Shown here: positions 26,902 to 36,238 of the stretch, piece by piece
Position numbering within the stretch: position 1 is the stretch's first letter
Layout of the letters: every line of letters starts with the position of its first letter
Source of the DNA: Gloeocapsopsis dulcis
Lineage (GTDB): Bacteria > Cyanobacteriota > Cyanobacteriia > Cyanobacteriales > Chroococcidiopsidaceae
Assembly (NCBI RefSeq): GCF_032163395.1
Contig: NZ_CP119968.1
Location: 4,490,001-4,554,000 of the forward strand
Direction of reading: 5' to 3'
DNA: 64,000 nt
Position numbers and translations under genes: made by a program
The notes under the pieces: generated by a model
What the model saw: the letters and a program-made list of their open reading frames with translations, nothing else
The model's database searches: none
Told to the model about the DNA's origin: nothing

Positions 26902-28401
26902 CTACTGATCTTTAATTAGAAGTAGCGATCGCCAGTCTGCAACTGCTTTTTGATGCCATAGCCAATTGCGATTGAGCTGCTGTGGTTGAAAATTTGCTGG
27001 CTGTTCTGCTAAGACTTTTTTACGGAGTTTAACAGCTTCATTTACTAATTTTGCTTGTTTATTCAACGGTTGATTCTGCGCTGACTGATTTAATACTAAG
27101 GCAAGACCAGCATACGTCGTGAGGAGTTCGTTATTGTCACTGTGGCTATAATTGACACTGGTTACTGGTTTTACTGGCGATTCATTAGCTAAGTACAATG
27201 CTTGAAACCAAGCATCATTAGCCTGGTTTAAGTTGTCTTGTGCATAGTAGGCAAAGCCTAACGCGTTATGATATTTCGCTGAATCAGGCTTTTGCTTGAC
27301 GGCATCTTCCCAGTAATGACGCGCTTGTTCCACCTGGGAAGATTGCCATGCTAAACGCCCTCGGAGATACAAGATTGTATCAGTCTTAGCATCGGGAATT
27401 GCATCAAGTGCTGCCTTGGCATTGTGTAACTCGTTACGATTTAGGAGTTCTTCTACCAAATTCTGTGCAGTGCTGAAATCTCCTTGGTGAAACCTGGCAA
27501 TTGCGATCGCAGTAAGTTCTTGTGTACTAACAGCTTGCCAATTGCGGTGATTTAACCGACTTAATCCTAATGGGGTGAAAGATACGGCAATTTGTCTTGG
27601 TTGTTGATGTCCCCACAGCAGAGTTGCGATCGCAACAATTGCCATCATCAAAGGTCCAACTACCAAGGCGACAAAAACGCTGCTTTCTAAGATTTTTTGA
27701 GGCGGCTCAACTTGTTGCTGCGTCGTCATTTGAGTCTTGTGTGCAGACAATGTTGAAACTTCCTTTTCTGGAGTAGAAGCTGGTGATGCGGCTAGCTGAC
27801 TAAAAATATCTGCAACGACGGCTGAATCTTCTGCATAAGCAGGATCGCTGTCATCATCTATAAATGTTTCTTCCCACTCTTGGTCAGCAGATTCTATCTC
27901 CAACATACTCTCATCTTCTGATTGAATTTTATGGATGAGTGAATCCCAATTCATTTGTGCTAAACCATTGCTAGATGGTGTTTGTACGCGGTTAATCCTC
28001 AGCGCAATTTGAGGATCGCTAACCAAAAAACAATCTTTTGTATAAAGGAGTTCCCAAGGTATACTTACTAAATTGGCAGTAGCAATTTCTAATGATAGTA
28101 GTAATGCTACGTTTTCTTGCTGGGCGATGTGTTGTGCTGTGTTCCAGCTATCTTTGATTTTCCCTGTAAATAATGCAGCATAAAGCTGCTTACCTAACGC
28201 AATCGAGTTTGCATATAAGTCGTAGCGATCGCGCAGTGTTGCAACATTTGTGATAATCTGTTCTACATGAATTAACCAATCCTCTACATCCCACTCTACA
28301 ACTTCTTCAACAAGTAACATTTTGTCCGATACTTGTCCTGTCTGTATTTGGTAAGTATTATGTCCAATACAAGTTACGCAGAGGTGAAATTCTTGCGTCA
28401 C
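26902..28401 (-). CDS. CHAT-N-like / transmembrane / TPR protein
   Basis: 499 residues from the GTG at 28401, chosen because AGGAG lies six bases upstream and the protein then starts TQEFHLCVT; a longer frame to 28482 lacks support. The N-terminal ~140 residues resemble the domain that precedes CHAT protease domains in many cyanobacterial proteins (SIPWELLYTKDCFLVSDPQI). The His/Cys protease part is absent. An acidic linker, one transmembrane helix (VFVALVVGPLMMAIVAIATL) and TPR-like helices (SAKYHNALGFAYYAQDNLNQ) follow. It is probably a membrane-tethered adaptor with cytosolic and opposite-side domains. It lies downstream of the signalling operon. Confidence 0.72.
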   Translation of the reverse strand: MTQEFHLCVTCIGHNTYQIQTGQVSDKMLLVEEVVEWDVEDWLIHVEQIITNVATLRDRYDLYANSIALGKQLYAALFTGKIKDSWNTAQHIAQQENVALLLSLEIATANLVSIPWELLYTKDCFLVSDPQIALRINRVQTPSSNGLAQMNWDSLIHKIQSEDESMLEIESADQEWEETFIDDDSDPAYAEDSAVVADIFSQLAASPASTPEKEVSTLSAHKTQMTTQQQVEPPQKILESSVFVALVVGPLMMAIVAIATLLWGHQQPRQIAVSFTPLGLSRLNHRNWQAVSTQELTAIAIARFHQGDFSTAQNLVEELLNRNELHNAKAALDAIPDAKTDTILYLRGRLAWQSSQVEQARHYWEDAVKQKPDSAKYHNALGFAYYAQDNLNQANDAWFQALYLANESPVKPVTSVNYSHSDNNELLTTYAGLALVLNQSAQNQPLNKQAKLVNEAVKLRKKVLAEQPANFQPQQLNRNWLWHQKAVADWRSLLLIKDQ

Positions 28402-28663
28402 AGTTGCTCCTACTGTTGTATGAAAAAGGGGAAAAGGCTCAAAAATAGAGGCTCTGTTCGCAATTTTGAATAGGAACCTCACTATGTGATGCTTGAGCGT
28501 CTGCTATTTATAGCCGCGTTTGTAGCAACATTCAGACACTTGCTGCTATTTCCCTTGATTTTTGTTGCCTATTTTGTAGTGTTACTCCTTGAGCGCAACG
28601 ATCAATACCTTTATCTTGACTAGTTACTTAGATGTTTTTTTGGCAAATAAGGTTTCTTGATTT

Positions 28664-30250
28664 TTAAGATTTACAGTGCATTGTTTGCTGTTCGCTACTT
28701 AAAGTGACAGTAAATGTTGTCCACCCTTGATTACTAGTCACATGAATTGTTCCTTGCAGATGTTCGACAAGCTTTTGAACTAAAGCAAGTCCTAAACCTG
28801 TACCACCTTGTTGCCAGCGATCGCTTTGAGGAACGCGATAAAATTTCTCAAAAATTCGTGGTAACTGCTCTACAGCTATTTCTGCTTGATTTCTAATCCT
28901 AAAAATTGTTTTTATTACCGGTGATACTTCTATATTTGTAGCGTCTATAGAACTTGTCGTATTTTCTGGCAATTGACTACATTGCTCAACACTTAACACA
29001 ATTTTGCCATTAGCTGAGGTATATTTACAGGCATTATTAAGCAGCTCAGCTATAACCCTCTCTAAGCTAGCACGGTCAGAAAGCAACGGCAATAAATTAG
29101 GGCGTATATCAATTTGTAAGATTTGTTGACGTTGTTCGCTGCGGTTACAAAACGGCTCTATAACTTTTGGCAACCAATCATTTAAATGAATTGCTTCTGT
29201 TAGTATGATGGGAAAAGATGCTATTTCTAGCCTTTGTAAGTCAAGCAAGTCATTAATGAGTTCTGTTTCTCTCGTGCATTCTGCTTGTAAAATCTCTAAA
29301 TATCGCCGACTACGCTCTGTATTTTGGGAAACAGACAGCATTTGAATTGCCATTTTCATATTAGCGATTGGGGTACGCAATTCATGAGAAACTGTACTCA
29401 AAAAATCATCTTTGAGTTGATTAAGTTTTTCTAACTGAGTAACAAGTCTTTCTTGCTCAATTTGCTTTTGACGAGCTTCTTTTGCTTGCTTACGTTCAGT
29501 AATATCACGAAAGACTAATACTACTCCAGTAATATTTCCTTTATCATCTCGTATAGGTGCCGCACTATCATCAATTGGAATCTCAGTACCATTTTTAGTA
29601 ATAAGAAGTGTTTCTTCACTAATATCAACTGTTGTTCCTTTTTGCAAAACTTGTACAACAGGGCTATCTATTTTTTGACGAGTTACTTCATGAGTAATGT
29701 TAAATATTTCTGTTGCATCTCTACCGTAGGCTTCCTCATATTTCCAACCTGTGAGAGATTCTGCTACAGGATTTATAAAAGTGACAACACCAAAAGCATC
29801 GCTAGTAATAACAGCATCTCCAATACTTTTGAGTACCGTGGCTAACCACTGTTCGCTTTGTTTGAGCCTTTTTTCAAGTTGATGCTTTGTTAGGGTAATT
29901 TCAATAGTTGTTTTTAATTCTTTCTCTTTAAAAGGTTTTAAAATATAGCCGAAAGGTTCGGTTTTCTTAGCTCGTTCTAATGTACTGTCATCAGCATTAG
30001 CTGTTAAATAGATGACAGGAATATTTAAACTATCATAAATTCGATGTGCGGCTTCAATCCCGTCAATTTTTCCTTTAAGGCGAATATCCATCAGAACCAC
30101 ATCAGGATGTTTTTCTGTTGCCTGCTGAATTGCTTCGCTTCCAGATGAGGCACTAGCAACAACAGTGTATCCAAATTTAGTTAGCCGATTTTGTATATCC
30201 TTGGCAACGAGAAGCTCGTCTTCTACAATTAGGATATTTGCCTTACTCAT
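28664..30250 (-). CDS. Response regulator-PAS-histidine kinase hybrid
   Basis: 528 residues, cytosolic. Receiver domain at about 1-125 (ILIVEDELLVAKDI, phosphoacceptor in VLMDIRLKG, conserved ILKPFKEKEL), then a PAS domain (SIGDAVITSDAFGVVTFINP ... VFRDITERKQA), a HisKA domain with the phosphorylated histidine in LSTVSHELRTPIANM, and a HATPase with FEKFYRVPQ and GTGLGLALV. A kinase fused behind a receiver suggests its activity is set by phosphotransfer from another kinase, most simply the one encoded 28 bases upstream. Confidence 0.92.
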   Translation of the reverse strand: MSKANILIVEDELLVAKDIQNRLTKFGYTVVASASSGSEAIQQATEKHPDVVLMDIRLKGKIDGIEAAHRIYDSLNIPVIYLTANADDSTLERAKKTEPFGYILKPFKEKELKTTIEITLTKHQLEKRLKQSEQWLATVLKSIGDAVITSDAFGVVTFINPVAESLTGWKYEEAYGRDATEIFNITHEVTRQKIDSPVVQVLQKGTTVDISEETLLITKNGTEIPIDDSAAPIRDDKGNITGVVLVFRDITERKQAKEARQKQIEQERLVTQLEKLNQLKDDFLSTVSHELRTPIANMKMAIQMLSVSQNTERSRRYLEILQAECTRETELINDLLDLQRLEIASFPIILTEAIHLNDWLPKVIEPFCNRSEQRQQILQIDIRPNLLPLLSDRASLERVIAELLNNACKYTSANGKIVLSVEQCSQLPENTTSSIDATNIEVSPVIKTIFRIRNQAEIAVEQLPRIFEKFYRVPQSDRWQQGGTGLGLALVQKLVEHLQGTIHVTSNQGWTTFTVTLSSEQQTMHCKS

Positions 30251-30278
30251 TGTGGCTACTTATCAATTTTGATAATTG

Positions 30279-32828
30279 TTAACATTGAAACTCAATCTGA
30301 AATTCTGTGCCATTATTACTAGTAATTTCTAAACTACCTTCTAATTGTTGAGTTAAAGCAGCTACAATTTGTAGCCCTAAAGAATCAGTATTGTTTGGGT
30401 CAAGAGTCTTTGGCAATCCTACACCATCATCTTTAATAATCAGGTGATATCGTTCATCGGTTGCATATAGCTCAATATAAATATTACCTTGTTTATTATT
30501 TGGAAAAGCATGTTTTAAGGAATTAGAGATCAACTCATTGATAATTAAACCACAGGGAATAGCAATATCTAAACCCAGAAAGATATTTTCAATGTTGAGA
30601 TGTAAGTTAATTTGTTCGGAGTTAACGTCATAACAACTAAATAAATTTGCTGCTAAATTTTGGATATATTCTACAAGATCAATTTTGGCTAAATTTTTTG
30701 ATTGGTATAGTTGTTCGTGAATCAAAGCCATTGAAGCTATACGACTCTCGCCTGCTTTTAAGGTTTCAAGTGTTTGTTGATCTTCAATGTATCCTGACTG
30801 TAAGCTCAAAAGACTAGAAATAATTTGTAAATTGTTTTTGACACGGTGATGAATTTCTTTGAGTAAAACTTCTTTCTCTGCAAGCGAAGCCTGAATTTGA
30901 TCGGCAATTTGCTTTTGCTCAGTAATATCTCGTAAAACGCCGCTCATCCGGATCGCTTTACCCGCAACGTCATAACTGACTCTTCCTTTATTAGCCATCC
31001 AACGGATTAAACCATCAGAACGAACCATCCGAAATTCTGCACTGTAAAGATTGCCATTCGACAACGCTTGCTGTAGTCCTTGTAGTACGCGATCGCGATC
31101 TTCGGGATAGAGCAAATTGCAAAATTCGGTTGCAGTTTTTAGTTTCGTCTTGGGTGGCAGCCCAATCACGCAATCTGCATTATCTGAGTGACTGATTTCA
31201 TCGGTTAGAGTATTCCAATCCCACGCCAGCATATCAGCAGCACTCAGCGCAAAACGCAATCGCTCTTCACTTTGCCGTAGTGATTCCTCGACTCGCCTGC
31301 GTTCGTAGATTTCGATTTTCAACTCTTCATTGGCTTTTGCCAGTGCCGTAGTTCGATTTTCGACTCTTAGTTCTAATTCATCATGAGCTTGTTGTAAAGC
31401 GAGTTCTGCGCGATCGCGTTCTTGTTGCGCATCAGCATTTTTAATAATGATTGAAAGGTATTGAGCAATCACAATTAATGTACCAATTTCATGATTACTC
31501 CACTGTCTTGGCTGCGGTGAGTTAAAGCACAACAAACCCATCAAGTGTTCTGAATGTTGTAATGGCACGTCAACAAAAGCGTAAGTACCATAAGCACAAA
31601 ATAAAGCACGTTCTTGGGCGGAAAAGCGGAAGTCTTGCGTAATATCTTCTACTACAATTGGTCCGTTCATCTGGATTGCTTGAAGATATTCTGGAATCGT
31701 ATTCAAATCAAAAGTTAGTCCTTGGAGTGAGGGGGTTTCTTCGGGTTCTAGGGAATGAATTACAGTTAAAGCGCCATTTTTATCGATCGTTGAGTAAGCA
31801 ACTCGTAGAGCAGGGAAACATTCACTAATTTGTTTGATGGTGCGTTTAATGATTTGCTCCACCGATATACCCAACATCATTGCAGTCGAAATACTGTTAA
31901 TCAGTTGCAGTCGAGTTTGAGTATCTAATAAAGCTTCTTCAATCTGCTGACGTTCGATAATTTCGTTGTACAACTGCTCGTTTGCATTTCGTAGTTCAGA
32001 GGTGCGGTTTTGTACTCTCAGTTCTAATTCTTCGTTAGCTCTTTGCAGTACAACTTCCACCCGACGATGCTCTGTAAAGTCGTGGATGACTTTGGCAAAA
32101 CCACGCAAACAACCGTTTTCGTCACGTAATGCTGTCATGACGCAATTTGCCCAAAAAGACGTACCGTTACTGCGAATGTGCCAGAATTGTGTTTCAGTAT
32201 TTCCTTGCGCGATCGCTTGGTTGATCTCTTGTTGTGGTTTTCCACTCTTAATTTCTTCGAGGGTAAACAGGGAAGAAAAATGTTTTCCTAGAATTTCTGT
32301 CTCTTGATACCCAAATAAGTTTTCTGCTCCCACATTCCAACTGACAATGTTGCCATTGAGATCGAGCATAAAGATCGCATAATCTCCCACGCTTTCCACA
32401 AATAAGCGAAAACGCTCTTCACTTTCTGCTAAAGTTTCTTGATAGCTTAAAGCTTCTAGCTTACTCATCTCGGCTTGTTTTTTAGCAGCGTTTAATTCTG
32501 CAACTACATGAGTAATCGCGGTTCCCTCCAAGAGAAACAAGCCTAGACGAAAACCAAAACTCACAGTACCAATGCCGAAAGAATGAAACGGTGGGAGAAA
32601 AAAATAACTAGCACTTAAAGCTGCTAAGCCTACTGCTAGTAGTCCTATTTGCTTGCCACCATACCAAGTACTGACAGCAATTGCAAAGAGAAATAACAGG
32701 AACGGACTTTCATTATTAACTATTGGTGCAAGCAGCAGCTTAATAATAAGAGTTATTGCTACAGCACTGAATGCTACACCGTATTGCTCCCAGTGCAGAT
32801 GATTTCTTCTCCAACTATTGACATTCAT
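30279..32828 (-). CDS. Membrane sensor histidine kinase (DUF4118-PAS-GAF-PAS-HisKA_2)
   Basis: 849 residues from the ATG at 32828; a TTG ten codons upstream is possible. A KdpD-like four-helix DUF4118 membrane region at about 15-110 is followed by PAS (ESVGDYAIFMLDLNGNIVSW), coiled coil, GAF, a second coiled coil, a PAS_3-type domain (AADMLAWDWNTLTDEI) and a HisKA_2 kinase core with the histidine in EIHHRVKNNLQIISSLLSLQ. The HATPase has ELISNSLKHAF and DDGVGLP. First gene of a two-gene operon with the hybrid regulator. The signal is unknown. Confidence 0.92.
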   Translation of the reverse strand: MNVNSWRRNHLHWEQYGVAFSAVAITLIIKLLLAPIVNNESPFLLFLFAIAVSTWYGGKQIGLLAVGLAALSASYFFLPPFHSFGIGTVSFGFRLGLFLLEGTAITHVVAELNAAKKQAEMSKLEALSYQETLAESEERFRLFVESVGDYAIFMLDLNGNIVSWNVGAENLFGYQETEILGKHFSSLFTLEEIKSGKPQQEINQAIAQGNTETQFWHIRSNGTSFWANCVMTALRDENGCLRGFAKVIHDFTEHRRVEVVLQRANEELELRVQNRTSELRNANEQLYNEIIERQQIEEALLDTQTRLQLINSISTAMMLGISVEQIIKRTIKQISECFPALRVAYSTIDKNGALTVIHSLEPEETPSLQGLTFDLNTIPEYLQAIQMNGPIVVEDITQDFRFSAQERALFCAYGTYAFVDVPLQHSEHLMGLLCFNSPQPRQWSNHEIGTLIVIAQYLSIIIKNADAQQERDRAELALQQAHDELELRVENRTTALAKANEELKIEIYERRRVEESLRQSEERLRFALSAADMLAWDWNTLTDEISHSDNADCVIGLPPKTKLKTATEFCNLLYPEDRDRVLQGLQQALSNGNLYSAEFRMVRSDGLIRWMANKGRVSYDVAGKAIRMSGVLRDITEQKQIADQIQASLAEKEVLLKEIHHRVKNNLQIISSLLSLQSGYIEDQQTLETLKAGESRIASMALIHEQLYQSKNLAKIDLVEYIQNLAANLFSCYDVNSEQINLHLNIENIFLGLDIAIPCGLIINELISNSLKHAFPNNKQGNIYIELYATDERYHLIIKDDGVGLPKTLDPNNTDSLGLQIVAALTQQLEGSLEITSNNGTEFQIEFQC

Positions 32829-33458
32829 ATAGCTAACCCTAGGTAGCACGACTAACAAATTGTGTTAGAAGCACCCGTCTGCAGATTTGAATATACGGTA
32901 AGTTTCAATGAGTCTTTTGAGGCTTTCAGAATACTAATTTCCTAAATTTGAATACCAAGCACAAAAATAATAGGTTAATAATAATTTTTCTCCTAATAAT
33001 TATTCCATTTTGTTTCCCTAAGCATATCTAGATAGCTGAATTATTTTGAGCGTAAATCCTCTGAAGTGAATTCGTTAAATGCAGTAACTTTATTTTATTT
33101 ATCAGTGATTTTCCACTTGTCAAAAACATTTTTTTGTGTTAAACGCTTAGAAGAATATTTATCTTGAGATTTATGACTGCTATCGTTTTACGGCAAAGCC
33201 TATCAAGCATTTATAAAGTAAGCGATCGCTTCCCTGGTTTTACAGAGAATGCTTTATAGTCTACTAATTTGAGTAGTGAAATACAAAGCAAAACATCAAG
33301 ATTGATATAAAATTTCAGTATGTAAGTTAAATGCATCAGCTTATTGCGGAGCATGAAAAACTACCTCCGCTAAAATCCTGATGCATCTACGTGTAGCAAT
33401 CAATCCAATAGGTGAGAGGATGCGTTTGCTGAGTTTTATAGCAGTACCCAGGATTTTT
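32829..33458. other. 630-bp AT-rich spacer
   Basis: No gene, repeat family or clear regulatory motif recognised. It contains one HIP1 octamer (about 33222-33229). It should hold the promoter of the kinase operon. Confidence 0.45.
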
Positions 33459-34118
33459 TTACTTTTTACTTAAAAGTGACTCATCATAGTGCGCCAGCAA
33501 GTCAGCAGGATCGTCATAAATTTCTAGAACTCCTTCAAGTTGTGCATCTTCAAACCCACCACAACGCACTGCAATCATTCCAATACCAGCAGCACTCGCT
33601 GCTTGAACATCGTAAGGTGTGTCTCCCAGCATGACAACCTCGTTAGGCTGAACTTCTAATTTACTTAATGCAGCTTCAACAATGTCTGGTTCAGGTTTGG
33701 AAGCTTCAGCATCGCTTGAGGTTGTTGCTTCATCGAGTAAGTCATCTACTTTTGCTACTTTAAGTAAAATTTCCAGTTCTTGACTTGTTGCAGAACTAGC
33801 AATAACTAACTTCAACCCTTGCTGCTTCATGCGCTGTATCAATTGCCGCGCCCCAGGAGTAGCTTGTAGCTTAGGTCCATACTTCTGTATTATTAGTTCT
33901 TTACGCCGTTCGGAAACCTTTTTACCATCGCCCTCTTCTTTATTCAACCCTGGAACCATTCGTGGTATTACTTGATCGCCACCCATACCAATTAATGGTC
34001 GGACTTTTTCAAATGCTATGTGGTAGCCAAAGTCTTCAAATGCATCAACCCAAGATTGTGCATGGGCATCATTACTCAATACTAGTGTTCCATCAACATC
34101 TAAAATTACTGCTTGCAC
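33459..34118 (-). CDS. HAD-superfamily phosphatase (phosphoglycolate phosphatase-like)
   Basis: 219 residues, HAD subfamily IA. Motif I is ILDVDGTLVLSND (nucleophile Asp7, acid/base Asp9), motif II is VIASSAT, motif III lysine is in EASKPEPDIVEA, and motif IV is VMLGDTPYDVQAA. A helical cap lies between motifs I and II. The likely substrates are small sugar phosphates or 2-phosphoglycolate, but the family is too broad for a firm call. It is a single gene, followed by the second TnpB element. Confidence 0.86.
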   Translation of the reverse strand: MQAVILDVDGTLVLSNDAHAQSWVDAFEDFGYHIAFEKVRPLIGMGGDQVIPRMVPGLNKEEGDGKKVSERRKELIIQKYGPKLQATPGARQLIQRMKQQGLKLVIASSATSQELEILLKVAKVDDLLDEATTSSDAEASKPEPDIVEAALSKLEVQPNEVVMLGDTPYDVQAASAAGIGMIAVRCGGFEDAQLEGVLEIYDDPADLLAHYDESLLSKK

Positions 34119-34239
34119 TACGTAAAATTTCCTGTTAACGCTATGTAAACTTTTGATATTTCAAGTTACCTATTTTGCGAACTAAGTTGCATACCCTAAT
34201 GTGCAGAATTAAAAAGTGCTAAATCTGCTACCTCAGATG

Positions 34240-35590
34240 TATACAATAAATAACCTAGTGAAGTACCACAAGTTCCGCGCTTGCTTCACTGGTGGCTTCC
34301 TGCCCTGAACCAGTATTCCGGTTCATCCCTAGTCTTACAACTAGCTGGTCAGGCGTAGATTTCCCTTCTTCCAAGGGTATTTTTGATTCACAGAACAGCA
34401 TGAGGTTGAGTGCAGCATTGATATCTCTGTCCCAAAGATGCTGGCATTCAGGACACTCCCATTCCCGAGTAGCAAATGTTAAATCTTCTTTGATGTAGCC
34501 ACAATTAGAACATCTCTTTGAACTGGGGAAAAATCTATCTACATAGTGCATTTCACATCCGTAGATATCTCCTTTGTACTCCAACATGGTCAGGAAGTTT
34601 CCCCACGATACATCACTAATTTGTTTAGCTAACTTCCGGTTTTTTACCATTCCCTTGATATTTAGGCTTTCTGCTGATATTTTTTGGTTTTCAGAAGTCA
34701 GCTTCAGACTGATTTTGTGTTGATAATCTTGCCGTTGGTTAGCAACTTTTTCGTGAATATTGGCTACTCTTAATCTTGACTTATTCCTATTACTTGAACC
34801 TTTTTGTTTCCTGCTTAACCTCCTTTGTCTGATCTGAAGTCTGCGTAAAGACTTCTGAAAATATCTAGGGTTCTCAAATTTCTCCCCTTTCGATGTGATC
34901 GCAAATTCCTTTAATCCCAAATCTAAACCAACCTTGTCACCGTTTAAAGGTGCATGGGGTATGTCTTGCTCGGTAACAATTGCAGCGTAATATTTCCCAG
35001 ATGGAGTTTTAGATATGCTGACATTTTTTGGCGTTCCCAGTACTTCTCGATGAATCATCATTTTGATAGGTGTCATTTTCGGCAATCTGAGAAACCCCTG
35101 CTCATCTATTGAGAAATGCTGTGGCACTCTAAATGATTGCCGATTACTTTTCTTTTTGAAGTTTGGAAATCCGCCTAACTTCTTGAAAAATCTGGTAAAC
35201 GCCGACTCTAGCTCTTTCAGTGTTTGTTGTAATGCTTGGGAATTAACTTCTTTTAGCCATTCAAATTCTGACTTTAACTCAATTAATAGTTTTGCCCATT
35301 CTTTGTAACGCAGAGATTTTTTAGACTTGGCGTAGACATCTGTTGTCAGTCTTAAAAAATGGTTATACACAAATCTGGAACAACCAAAACATTTTGCCAA
35401 AAATACTGATTGCTCTTTGTTGGGATAGAGTCGGAATTTGTAAGCTTTGTTTCCCATAGTGCTTACTATACAATACTTATCCAATTCAAGCGAATTAGTT
35501 AAAATCCTATGTCCTGCCCTGGCTTTCATCCCCAGGTTCTGCTTAATGCTCCATCTGGGGTCTTCCCGCCAGGATGATAAACTCTGTGTT
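34240..35590 (-). mobile_element. IS200/IS605-superfamily TnpB element, apparently intact
   Basis: Contains one full tnpB reading leftward and no tnpA. The 3' end carries a stem AGTGAAG/CTTCACT (34257-34290) overlapping the stop codon, and a second small stem GAACC/GGTTC (34307-34324), which could be part of the guide RNA. The 5' end carries CCCCAG/CTGGGG (35530-35560) and the motif shared with the first element (35520-35532, reverse strand). The boundaries are estimates, since these elements lack terminal inverted repeats. Confidence 0.65.
34255..35457 (-). CDS. tnpB: TnpB RNA-guided endonuclease (canonical, with zinc ribbon)
   Basis: 400 residues from the ATG at 35457, which begins with the family's MGNKAYKFRLYPNKEQ; the open frame extends to 35607 without similarity. 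All three RuvC acidic residues are present: Asp in VGLDLGLKEFAI, Glu in ISAESLNIKGM and Asp in WDRDINAALNL. The four-cysteine zinc ribbon is CSNCGY ... CPECQH. TnpB uses a guide RNA from its own right end to cut DNA and keep its element in the genome. Without tnpA nearby, movement would depend on a transposase supplied elsewhere. Confidence 0.93.
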   Translation of the reverse strand: MGNKAYKFRLYPNKEQSVFLAKCFGCSRFVYNHFLRLTTDVYAKSKKSLRYKEWAKLLIELKSEFEWLKEVNSQALQQTLKELESAFTRFFKKLGGFPNFKKKSNRQSFRVPQHFSIDEQGFLRLPKMTPIKMMIHREVLGTPKNVSISKTPSGKYYAAIVTEQDIPHAPLNGDKVGLDLGLKEFAITSKGEKFENPRYFQKSLRRLQIRQRRLSRKQKGSSNRNKSRLRVANIHEKVANQRQDYQHKISLKLTSENQKISAESLNIKGMVKNRKLAKQISDVSWGNFLTMLEYKGDIYGCEMHYVDRFFPSSKRCSNCGYIKEDLTFATREWECPECQHLWDRDINAALNLMLFCESKIPLEEGKSTPDQLVVRLGMNRNTGSGQEATSEASAELVVLH

Positions 35591-35634
35591 ATGTCTTTAA
35601 TCAACACTTTCTAACCTGAGAGAGGATACAAGTA

Positions 35635-35949
35635 ATGGAGCGAGCTGTTATTAAGTTTTCATCAGAGGATTGTGGAATTTGCCATAAAATGTCGTTTTAT
35701 GACCAAAAGGTGAGTGAGGAGCTAGGATTACAGTTTATCGATGTCAAAATGCAAGATACGGCGACTTATCGTAAATATCGTAAGATTCTTTTATCTCAGT
35801 ATCCTGATAAAGCAGAAATGGGATGGCCTACCTATCTTATCTGTGATTCTCCTGAAGGCGAATTCAAGATTTTAGGCGAAGTGAAAGGCGGTCATCCCAA
35901 GGGAGAATTTAGAAATAAGCTGCAAGCAGTGTTGGATGCAAGTAATTAG
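35635..35949 (+). CDS. Thioredoxin-like protein
   Basis: 104 residues with a thioredoxin fold. The redox motif is Cys13-Gly-Ile-Cys16 (SSEDCGICHKM), unlike the classical CGPC, and the cis-proline region reads GWPTYLICD. It has no signal peptide, so it should act in the cytosol as a thiol-disulfide exchanger; partners are unknown. A good ribosome binding site (AGAGAGGA) precedes the ATG. It diverges from the TnpB element. Confidence 0.83.
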   Translation: MERAVIKFSSEDCGICHKMSFYDQKVSEELGLQFIDVKMQDTATYRKYRKILLSQYPDKAEMGWPTYLICDSPEGEFKILGEVKGGHPKGEFRNKLQAVLDASN

Positions 35950-36010
35950 TGACTAGAAGATCAACAAATAGCACTAACAACTTATTCAACCAGAAAGCAT
36001 TTCTGTATCA

Positions 36011-36238
36011 TTATTCACTCATCATTTCAAACGATCGCACTTCGAGAACAGGTCCTATCATGGCAACTGTCATGACATCTTCACGGATCTGTCCTGTGAC
36101 TTTGACTTTTTTTCCCTGTTGCAGTAAGTCCTGAGGAGCATTATGAACTTCGTAGGTTGTGCCGTCGTCTGTTGATAGCGCCCAGGCTCCAGCACCCATG
36201 TCACTGCGTTGTATTGTACCTGTAACAGTAATACTCAT
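36011..36238 (-). CDS. Small OB-fold-like protein coupled to the S8 protease
   Basis: 75 residues from the ATG at 36238 (MSITVTGTIQRSDMGAGAWA). The pattern GTIQRSDMGAGAWAL ... YEVHNAPQDLL ... KKVKVTGQIREDVMT resembles a single OB-fold barrel of the kind that binds nucleic acid or small ligands; the fold assignment is mine by pattern. Its start overlaps the stop of the S8 protease gene as ATGA, so it is probably made by translational coupling. No signal peptide. Confidence 0.65.
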   Translation of the reverse strand: MSITVTGTIQRSDMGAGAWALSTDDGTTYEVHNAPQDLLQQGKKVKVTGQIREDVMTVAMIGPVLEVRSFEMMSE

